Of a DNA stretch of 5,318 nucleotides, positions 1-4,256 are shown piece by piece (position 1 is the first letter of the stretch; the number at the start of each line of letters is the position of its first letter). The stretch is from assembly GCA_934615635.1 (NCBI GenBank), contig CAKTTT010000164.1:1-5318 (forward strand), in the 5' to 3' direction. Source of the DNA: an uncultured Eubacteriales bacterium. GTDB taxonomy: Bacteria; Bacillota; Clostridia; Oscillospirales; Acutalibacteraceae. Made by a program: the position numbers and the translations under genes. Under the pieces are notes generated by a model that did not search any database, was not told where the DNA came from, and saw only the letters and a list, made by a program, of their open reading frames with translations.

Positions 1-603
1 GTAGTATTCGGCGAGCGGCAGGCGGACAGCCCTACCTTTACCTCCTTCCGAAACTGGACGGGGCATGAGCCGGTCTGGCGGCCGGAGGCGGAAAAGGCGC
101 TGGTCCGGAAATTTCTGCACTGTTACGGCCCCGCCACCCGGTCCTCCTTCGTGAACTGGCTCGGAGCCTCCCCGCGGCAGGCCGCCAGACTTTGGGACGG
201 CGTCGCGGAGGAAATGGAGCCCATCCAGACGGCGAGCGGAACCGGCTACATACTGTCGGCGGACAGAGAACGCCTCCTGTCGGCTCCCGGCTGCGGCGAA
301 CGGTTGATTTTGTTGGGCGCCCATGATCCCTATCTCGATATGCGGGACCGGGATGTCATCTTGGACCAGCGCCCCCTTCATAAAAGCGTATGGAAAACCG
401 TGGCCAATCCCGGCGTGATCCTGAGAGACGGCCGCATCGTCGGCATATGGAAAGCCAAGACACTCACAGAAAACATGGAAATCTCCATTACCCTCTGGGA
501 AAGCCTGTCCGCCGCAGAACAGCGGCGTCTCGCAGACCTGGCGGAGGAATACGCCGCGTTTCGTTTGCTTTCCCTGAGAAAATGCGCCGTGGAAAGCCCT
601 TGA
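1..603 (+). CDS. C-terminal part of a winged-helix DNA-binding protein, AlkZ/YcaQ-related family (5' truncated by window edge)
   Basis: The frame is open from the first base to a TGA at 601-603, giving 200 codons with no start of their own; the GTG at 151 is an internal Val, because family-like sequence (GERQADSPTF...) continues in frame upstream of it. The fragment matches the C-terminal half of the winged-helix family that includes the DNA glycosylases AlkZ and YcaQ (HTH_42/PF06224 type, usually about 350-400 residues). The first part carries a helical block with the family pattern KFLHCYGPAT..SFVNWLG (about residues 38-57). The later part carries LLGAHDPYLDMRDRD (about 103-117) and the strand pair VILRDGRIVGIWK (about 136-148). 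Family members bind DNA and some excise alkylated or cross-linked bases. The QxQ-type catalytic motif would lie in the missing N-terminal part, so glycosylase activity cannot be judged. The 3' end is intact and a strong hairpin follows 27 bp after the stop. Family assignment is from recalled pattern, not a search. Confidence 0.8.
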   Translation, partial: VVFGERQADSPTFTSFRNWTGHEPVWRPEAEKALVRKFLHCYGPATRSSFVNWLGASPRQAARLWDGVAEEMEPIQTASGTGYILSADRERLLSAPGCGERLILLGAHDPYLDMRDRDVILDQRPLHKSVWKTVANPGVILRDGRIVGIWKAKTLTENMEISITLWESLSAAEQRRLADLAEEYAAFRLLSLRKCAVESP

Positions 604-630
604 CGCCTTCCTTCCCCGGCGACAAACTCC

Positions 631-672
631 AGCCCCTTCCCCGCTATCGGGGGAAGGGGCTGCTCTTCTCTC
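631..672 (+). terminator. GC-rich hairpin, probable terminator of the winged-helix gene
   Basis: A perfect 12-bp stem (AGCCCCTTCCCC at 631-642 with GGGGAAGGGGCT at 650-661) closes a 7-nt loop. It is followed on the plus strand by TGCTCTTCTCTC, pyrimidine-rich but without a clean T run. It begins 27 bp after the stop codon of the plus-strand gene, the usual place for an intrinsic terminator. The weak T tract makes it imperfect; it could also be an intergenic palindromic repeat. On the minus strand no T run follows, so it would not stop leftward transcription well. Confidence 0.5.
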
Positions 673-782
673 AAGTGGAAGGCATCGCCGGCCTGCGCCG
701 CCCTTCCGCCGTTCGGATTCCTCCTTGCGCCGACCGTCTTTTTCCTCATTTGTCAGGGACTCCCTTCCTCCGTAATCGTATT

Positions 783-797
783 CGCCCGGGCGGCACC
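783..797. repeat. GC palindrome, copy 1 (CGCCCGGGCGGCACC)
   Basis: The 10-bp perfect palindrome CGCCCGGGCG is followed by GCACC. A near copy lies at 944-960 in the same orientation. Both sit in the gene-poor stretch. Two short copies in GC-rich DNA could be chance; they could also be worn pieces of a dispersed intergenic repeat. Confidence 0.3.
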
Positions 798-943
798 TTG
801 AAACGGGGCCATTGTCATGCGTCGGCGGCTTTTGCTGAAATCTCCCGCGAAGAACCGGTTCCGCCGCAGCCCCGTCCGTGTCGCTTCCCCAAAATTCGCG
901 GCAAAACGGAAACCACCCGTCGTTCAGATTTCTTCCCCTCCAT

Positions 944-960
944 CCGCCCGGGCGGCCACC
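944..960. repeat. GC palindrome, copy 2 (CCGCCCGGGCGGCCACC)
   Basis: This is a 12-bp perfect palindrome, CCGCCCGGGCGG, followed by CCACC. It shares 11 bp plus the trailing CACC with the copy at 783-797, in direct orientation, 161 bp away. No function can be assigned. Confidence 0.3.
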
Positions 961-1098
961 TATGGGAACCGGCGTGAGCCGCCTTGCTTCTTCCGGTGAC
1001 TTGGTCCCCGCTCTCATCGGAATCCCTCTCCAAACACAATAGCCCCCCGGCGAAGGCGAGGGTATTCCACAAACGGGCAAAGCCCTATGCTCCTGGCA

Positions 1099-1115
1099 TA
1101 CACGTCAAACGTGTA
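1099..1115. repeat. Hairpin beyond the tnpA 3' end, candidate far-end structure of the IS
   Basis: Perfect 6-bp arms TACACG and CGTGTA enclose TCAAA. It lies 30 bp beyond the tnpA stop (minus-strand sense), where family elements carry their right-end hairpin. It is short, so chance cannot be excluded; position is the main support. Confidence 0.35.
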
Positions 1116-1144
1116 AGTACGGTCTGCCGGCCGTGCAGGGATTG

Positions 1145-1587
1145 TTACTTGCCGCTCGTAAACGGGCCGAGTTCACTCATGGTTAGCTGTTTGCCTGATT
1201 CATCTTCCTTCAATTGGTTCGCAATATATTCCGCTATGCGACTTGCATCTTTGCCCGCCGTATCCACGACACTAGAACTCTCGGCTCCGATACTTGTATT
1301 TCAGCTCCCCAAACTGCTCATACAGCATCGTACTGCTCTTTCCCTTCCAGTACCCCATGAAACTCGACACCGACGGTTTCGGCGGAATCTCCACCAACAT
1401 ATGTACGTGGTCTGGACACACCTCGACTCTTACGATCTTGCCCCCTTCCACTCGCACAGTCGTCTCAAGATTTTTCCTTTAGCTTTCCGCTCCTCCTGGT
1501 AAAATATTTTTCTGTGGTACTTCGGTGTAAACATTATGTGATATTTGCCATTCCAACTTGTATGCGTTAAACTATTTACGTCTTCAT
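1145..1587 (-). pseudogene. tnpA: IS200-type TnpA transposase, broken by nonsense and frameshift mutations
   Basis: Family proteins are HUH single-strand transposases of about 150 residues that cut and join DNA through a catalytic Tyr. Starting at ATG 1587-1585 behind AGGGAGGT, the pieces in order are: NSLTHTSWNGKYHIMFTPKY; then, from about 1445, GKIVRVEVCPDHVHMLVEIPP with the HUH motif (HVH) and SSFMGYWKGKSS; then AGKDASRIAEYIANQ with the expected Tyr and the Gln four residues later; ending at TAA 1147-1145. All catalytic residues survive, but the frame does not. A base appears lost just after the start codon, another in the G run at 1441-1445, a TAG at 1274-1272 stands where the family has Trp (EF-W-CRGY), and about 11 bp (codons for YVDT) are missing near 1259-1270. 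Only the middle 61-codon piece (1272-1457) remains an open frame, and it is not a real gene. The lesions are inferred against the recalled family consensus; the frames in the window agree with each one. Confidence 0.88.
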
Positions 1588-1604
1588 TCCTGAATGACCT
1601 CCCT
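1584..1604 (-). promoter_or_regulatory. tnpA ribosome binding site with an inverted repeat over the start codon
   Basis: Minus strand: AGGGAGGT (1604-1597), 9 nt, then ATG (1587-1585). This is a strong Shine-Dalgarno and chooses the start. The 14 bp TCATTC-AG-GAATGA (1597-1584, minus sense) form an inverted repeat that contains the start codon and touches the ribosome site. IS200 tnpA translation is known to be held down by leader structure; here a start-codon hairpin could serve that role. The stem is short and AT-rich. Confidence 0.4.
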
Positions 1605-1614
1605 TTGCTTTTTT

Positions 1615-1634
1615 GTGCAGTTGCCAGACCGCAC
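1615..1634. repeat. Subterminal hairpin at the tnpA 5' side of the IS200-type element
   Basis: Arms GTGCAGT (1615-1621) and ACCGCAC (1628-1634) pair over seven positions, with one G-T wobble, around a 6-nt loop. The position between promoter and ribosome binding site fits the subterminal imperfect palindrome that IS200/IS605 transposases recognise as single-stranded DNA. It would also form in the mRNA leader. Confidence 0.45.
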
Positions 1635-1638
1635 TCTC

Positions 1639-1647
1639 ATTATAACA
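1639..1647 (-). promoter_or_regulatory. Extended -10 promoter element of the IS200 tnpA
   Basis: On the minus strand the sequence reads TGTTATAAT, a perfect TATAAT preceded by the TGn extension. No good -35 hexamer lies 16-18 bp upstream, but an extended -10 can work without one. Transcription would begin near 1632, at the edge of the 1615-1634 hairpin, giving a leader of about 45 nt before the tnpA start at 1587. Confidence 0.5.
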
Positions 1648-1687
1648 AAGGGAATTTTTTTCTTCTTCATCGGCAATACCCTTCCAC

Positions 1688-1718
1688 GGAACCACTGGCC
1701 CTGCCAGTGGTTTTCTTC
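1688..1718 (+). terminator. Intrinsic terminator on the plus strand
   Basis: A perfect 10-bp stem, AACCACTGGC (1690-1699) with GCCAGTGGTT (1703-1712), has a 3-nt loop and is followed by TTCTTC, so the 3' arm runs into TTTTCTTC. The minus strand has no T run after it, giving polarity to the plus strand. No intact plus-strand gene lies just upstream, so the gene it served is gone or it belongs to the end structure of a mobile element. Confidence 0.65.
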
Positions 1719-1722
1719 ATAC

Positions 1723-1753
1723 AAAAAGCCGGCCGCTTAGGATAAGCGGCCGG
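1723..1753 (-). terminator. Intrinsic terminator on the minus strand, first strong one downstream of the ATP synthase operon
   Basis: Perfect 11-bp arms CCGGCCGCTTA (1729-1739) and TAAGCGGCCGG (1743-1753) surround a 3-nt loop. Read on the minus strand, the hairpin is followed by CTTTTTG (T run at 1727-1723), a textbook Rho-independent terminator. On the plus strand TCAATTGG follows, so it is not a terminator that way. It would stop leftward transcription arriving from atpD, 346 bp upstream, and would shield the IS200 tnpA from outside transcription. Confidence 0.75.
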
Positions 1754-2023
1754 TCAATTGGCAAGCGAATGGGGAATACCTTTATGCGGGTTTGTAACCA
1801 GCAGGCGGGAGGCATAGCGAAGCTAAAAGCGTTTCAAATGATCACGCCGCATTATTTGCGTCACAACTTTGCGTCCATCCTTCCTTTTTGACGCCGGGGT
1901 GGACCTCAAAACCGCACAGTCCATCATGGGCCACAACGATATCAGCGTACTTATGGATATCTATGCCCACCTGTCTGCAGAACGTGAGAAAACATCCGTA
2001 AATAACCTGAAAAACTATTTTAA

Positions 2024-2045
2024 AATGCAGTCAGAATGCAGTCAA
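2024..2045 (+). repeat. 11-bp tandem direct repeat at the integrase 3' end
   Basis: AATGCAGTCAG (2024-2034) is followed directly by AATGCAGTCAA (2035-2045), ten of eleven positions equal. It falls within the last codons of the integrase remnant. Integrase genes often end close to an attachment site, so it could mark a former att core or arm site; a simple slippage duplication is as likely. Confidence 0.4.
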
Positions 2046-2059
2046 AAACAGAATATCTG
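2044..2059 (-). terminator. Weak hairpin plus T run downstream of atpD
   Basis: On the minus strand CAGA-TAT-TCTG (2059-2049) is followed by TTTTT (2048-2044), 40 bp after the atpD stop. The stem has only four base pairs with two G-C, so it is a poor terminator. The strong one at 1723-1753 is a better candidate for the operon end. Confidence 0.2.
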
Positions 2060-2098
2060 ACACAGCAAGTTCACGGAAAAGCACATGATTACTCAGTT

Positions 2099-2758
2099 TT
2101 ATTGACTGTGAGAGTAGTGGTGCGCCTTTTCCAGCATTATATCCTTGACCTTCATCAACCTGGTACGGCTGGATCGCTCGTTTTCCTCCAGCTTCATGGT
2201 GATGAAGCGGATCGTCTCCTGCAGCCGGGGGATCATCACATGCTCCAGCGCGTTGACCCGCCGCCGCGTCTTCTCAATCTCCGCCGACAGCAATTGAGTG
2301 GATTTCTCCACCTCCGCCAGACGGATCATGACGGGCAGCAGCTCGCTCAATCGCAGCACCGCATCGTCCAGTTCAAAGGAAGTGAAAGCGAACCCATAGG
2401 AATAGATATCCGCCGTATCCGCCGTCCGGGTGGTGACGGAAAAGACCGGGATGTCCACGCTCATCACATTGCGGGAACTCACCTCCAGGTAAGCCTCCTG
2501 CTTGGGAGCCAGCAGCGCCTCATCCAGCGCCTCTTTTTTCATCACCGAGCTGGCGAGAATGAAGTGGCTGTTCGCCTCCCGCAGTCCGGCCTCCACCTGC
2601 TCCCGCAGCGCCTTGTTTTCCCGGATCATGTCCAGGAACTGGCGCATCAGCTCATCCCGCTTGTCCTTGAGCAGCTTGTGCCCCCGCATGGCGGTGCTGA
2701 ACTGCTTTTTCAGCCGTGTCAGCTCCATACGCGTGGGATTGACGTTCATCACCGCCAC
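2099..2758 (-). CDS. atpD: V/A-type ATP synthase subunit D (central rotor stalk)
   Basis: Subunit D (ntpD in other naming) is the long coiled-coil shaft that turns inside the A3B3 head and couples ATP hydrolysis or synthesis to the membrane ring. The 219-residue product has the usual family length. The N-terminal helix carries NPTRMEL (7-13) and GHKLLKDKRDELMRQF (26-41); a central segment around 85-125 is beta/loop-like; the C-terminal helix carries RRRVNALEHVMIPRLQETIRFI in two overlapping parts (RRRVNALEHV 165-174, MIPRLQETIRFI 175-186). The GTG at 2758 is the start: AAGGAGG (2772-2766) sits 7 nt before it, while the in-frame ATG at 2749 would be 16 nt away. It follows atpB by 21 bp and is the last operon gene in the window. 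It appears intact. Confidence 0.96.
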   Translation of the reverse strand: MAVMNVNPTRMELTRLKKQFSTAMRGHKLLKDKRDELMRQFLDMIRENKALREQVEAGLREANSHFILASSVMKKEALDEALLAPKQEAYLEVSSRNVMSVDIPVFSVTTRTADTADIYSYGFAFTSFELDDAVLRLSELLPVMIRLAEVEKSTQLLSAEIEKTRRRVNALEHVMIPRLQETIRFITMKLEENERSSRTRLMKVKDIMLEKAHHYSHSQ

Positions 2759-2772
2759 AGGCCGTCCTCCTT
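2759..2772 (-). promoter_or_regulatory. atpD ribosome binding site that decides a GTG start
   Basis: AAGGAGG at 2772-2766 is a near-perfect Shine-Dalgarno; 7 nt separate it from GTG 2758-2756. The ATG three codons later is too distant, so the protein begins with the extra residues M-A-V before MNVNPTRM. Confidence 0.75.
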
Positions 2773-2779
2773 CCTTCCG

Positions 2780-4165
2780 CTAAACCTTGCCATAATACCG
2801 GTCCAGCATATCGTCGCCGATTCTTTTCAGCTCGCTGCGGGGCAGGATGGACAGCAGCCGCCACCCCAGGTCCAGCGTCTCCTCGATAGTGCGGTTGGCG
2901 TCATAGCCCTGGTTGACATATTCCCGCTCGAACCGATCGGCGAATTCCGCATACTTTTTATCGATCTCCGTCAGGGCGGCCTCGCCCAGAATCACCATCA
3001 GCTCTTTGGCGTCCTTGCCCCGGGCATAGGCGGCGAAAAGCTGGTTCATGGTGCTGGCGTGATCCTCCCGGGTGCGCCCCTTGCCGATGCCCTTGTCCTT
3101 GAGGCGGGACAGGGAGGGCAGCACATCGATGGGCGGCGCGATCCCCTTGCGGTACAGCTCCCGGGAGAGGATAATCTGCCCCTCGGTGATGTAACCGGTC
3201 AGGTCGGGAATCGGATGGGTCTTGTCGTCCTCCGGCATGGTGAGAATCGGAATCAAGGTGATGGAGCCGTCCTTGCCCTTCTTGCGCCCCGCCCGCTCAT
3301 ACAGCGTGGCCAGATCGGTATACATATAGCCCGGATAGCCCCGCCGGCCGGGGACCTCCTTGCGGGCGGCGGAAACCTCCCGCAGGGCGTCGGCGTAGTT
3401 GGTGATATCGGTCATGATCACCAGCACCTGCATCCCCAGGTCAAAGGCCAGATATTCCGCCGCGGTCAGTGCCATTTTCGGGGTGGCGATCCGCTCAATA
3501 GCCGGATCGTTGGCCAGATTGACGAACATGACCGTCCGGTCGATGGCGCCGGTTTCCCGGAAGGATTCCACAAAATAGTTGGATTCCTCAAAGGTGATGC
3601 CCATGGCGGCGAACACCACGGCGAAGGGCGCTTTTTTCTCCTCGCCGTCGGAACGCACCGTCGCCTGCCGGGCGATCTGAGCCGCCAGATTGGCATGGGG
3701 GAGCCCGGAAGCGGAAAAAATCGGCAGCTTCTGTCCCCGTACCAGGGTGTTCAGCCCGTCGATGGCAGACACGCCGGTCTGAATAAATTCCTGGGGATAG
3801 TTGCGGGCGGCGGGGTTCATCGGAGTGCCGTTGACGTCCAGCCGCTTTTCCGGAATCAGCTCCGGCCCGCCGTCGATGGGCCGCCCCAAGCCGTCGAACA
3901 CCCGGGACAGCATATCCGGGGAAACCGGCAGCTCCATCGAGCGACCGAGAAACCTCGCCTTGGACTGGGCCAAATTGATCCCCGCCGCGCTTTCAAAAAG
4001 CTGGACCAGGGCGTTTTCCCCGTCGATCTCCAGCACCCGGCAGCGGCGTTTTTCTCCGCTGGGCAGCTCGATCTCCCCCAGCTCGTTGTATTTGACATTC
4101 TCCACGCCGCCGATCATCATCAGCGGCCCGGCAACCTCCCGAATGGTTCTGTATTCCTTCGGCAC
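2780..4165 (-). CDS. atpB: V/A-type ATP synthase subunit B (non-catalytic nucleotide-binding subunit)
   Basis: Subunit B (ntpB) alternates with A in the cytoplasmic A3B3 hexamer and helps form the catalytic interfaces. The product is 461 residues, the usual length. The N-terminal beta barrel (about 5-75) opens with MPKEYRTIREVAGPLMM; the nucleotide-binding fold follows, with SASGLPH (151-157) where catalytic subunits have a P-loop, as expected for B. The ATPase alpha/beta signature is PPIDVLPSLS (344-353), and Arg354 directly after it is the likely arginine finger reaching the A site (position by analogy). The helical C-terminal domain runs from about 365. I choose GTG 4165: AGGA (4178-4175) lies 9 nt away and the protein then begins MPKEY like its relatives. 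An in-frame GTG at 4171 is only 3 nt from that site, and a TGA stands just before it. It lies 91 bp after atpA and 21 bp before atpD. Confidence 0.97.
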   Translation of the reverse strand: MPKEYRTIREVAGPLMMIGGVENVKYNELGEIELPSGEKRRCRVLEIDGENALVQLFESAAGINLAQSKARFLGRSMELPVSPDMLSRVFDGLGRPIDGGPELIPEKRLDVNGTPMNPAARNYPQEFIQTGVSAIDGLNTLVRGQKLPIFSASGLPHANLAAQIARQATVRSDGEEKKAPFAVVFAAMGITFEESNYFVESFRETGAIDRTVMFVNLANDPAIERIATPKMALTAAEYLAFDLGMQVLVIMTDITNYADALREVSAARKEVPGRRGYPGYMYTDLATLYERAGRKKGKDGSITLIPILTMPEDDKTHPIPDLTGYITEGQIILSRELYRKGIAPPIDVLPSLSRLKDKGIGKGRTREDHASTMNQLFAAYARGKDAKELMVILGEAALTEIDKKYAEFADRFEREYVNQGYDANRTIEETLDLGWRLLSILPRSELKRIGDDMLDRYYGKV

Positions 4166-4256
4166 GCACACTCATCCTTTCCAGGGCTTTTCTCCTGTTC
4201 GCCAGATCCCCAGGGGAACGCTTCCGCCCGCCGGCCGGAGCCTCCGGGGCGCTCGC
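4166..4256 (-). other. atpA-atpB intergenic gap with inverted repeats and the atpB ribosome site
   Basis: This 91-bp gap is long compared with the 21 bp between atpB and atpD. It holds two compact inverted repeats, CCGGA-GCC-TCCGG (4235-4247) and TCCCC-A-GGGGA (4207-4217), neither followed by a T run on the minus strand, so they are not obvious terminators. AAAGGA (4180-4175) precedes atpB. An ATG at 4175-4173 overlaps the ribosome site in another frame and cannot be used with it. No promoter is convincing. The repeats might tune mRNA processing or the A:B ratio, but that is inference. Confidence 0.4.

Larger units (their letters stand above)
604..1144. other. Gene-poor GC-rich intergenic stretch
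   Basis: No open frame here resembles a known protein. The frames are short, overlap one another on both strands, and have the Arg/Pro-rich composition expected of non-coding GC-rich DNA. Beyond the hairpin at 631-661, the structure I can see is two GC palindromes sharing the core CGCCCGGGCGG (783-793 and 945-955), each followed shortly by CACC, and, from about 1090, the distal end of the IS200-type element. The stretch may be eroded gene or element sequence, but nothing in it lets me name the source. Confidence 0.6.
1090..1650 (-). mobile_element. Degenerate IS200-type insertion sequence (IS200/IS605 family, tnpA only)
   Basis: The stretch holds a decayed HUH transposase gene read right to left, with subterminal hairpins on both sides as expected for this family, which lacks classical terminal inverted repeats. 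On the upstream side a hairpin lies at 1615-1634 (GTGCAGT/ACCGCAC, one wobble pair); beyond the gene end one lies at 1099-1115 (TACACG/CGTGTA, 5-nt loop). The sequence CGGTCTG at 1120-1126 recurs inverted at 1625-1631, flanking the gene. No tnpB or guide-RNA gene accompanies it, which fits the single-gene IS200 group. Exact ends are uncertain because these elements insert without target duplication; the coordinates are estimates. The element can no longer encode transposase. Confidence 0.6.
1760..2060 (+). pseudogene. Tyrosine recombinase/integrase, C-terminal remnant with a frameshift
   Basis: Two joined frames give the C-terminal catalytic end of a tyrosine recombinase. The first (to about 1882) reads NQQAGGIAKLKAFQMITPHYLRHNFASIL, holding the HxxR motif (H-Y-L-R). 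The second (from 1887) reads FDAGVDLKTAQSIMGHND...LMDIYAHLS, holding the GH motif and the nucleophile Tyr in MDIYAHL, and ends at TGA 2058-2060. The shift is explained by CCTT occurring twice in tandem at 1879-1886: removing one copy restores I-L-F-D. About 100 codons remain of a protein usually 300-400 residues long; the SAM-like DNA-binding domain and the first catalytic Arg box are absent. Where homology begins is uncertain because the terminator pair lies just upstream. It is a leftover of an integrated element and converges on atpD with 38 bp between stops. Confidence 0.88.

Noticed and set aside
378..749. A minus-strand frame overlapping the winged-helix gene end, with a purine-rich stretch before its ATG
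   Set aside because: It is antisense to a recognised coding region for half its length, spans the 631-661 hairpin, and has an Arg-rich composition typical of shadow frames.
815..1072. A minus-strand 85-codon frame in the gene-poor stretch
   Set aside because: No recognisable domain, no clear ribosome site, and competing frames on the other strand of the same quality.
662..1140. A TnpB/IscB-like nuclease gene or its guide RNA next to the IS200-type tnpA
   Set aside because: No frame on either strand shows RuvC-like or zinc-finger motifs, and the space is too short for TnpB. The element fits the tnpA-only IS200 group.
1145..1587. Programmed frameshifting or stop-codon recoding in tnpA
   Set aside because: Several unrelated defects (lost base near the start, lost base in a G run, TAG for Trp, 11-bp deletion) cannot all be recoding signals; decay is simpler.
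4171..4171. GTG at 4171 as the atpB start
   Set aside because: It lies only 3 nt from the AGGA site, while GTG 4165 has 9-nt spacing and begins the conserved MPKEY sequence.
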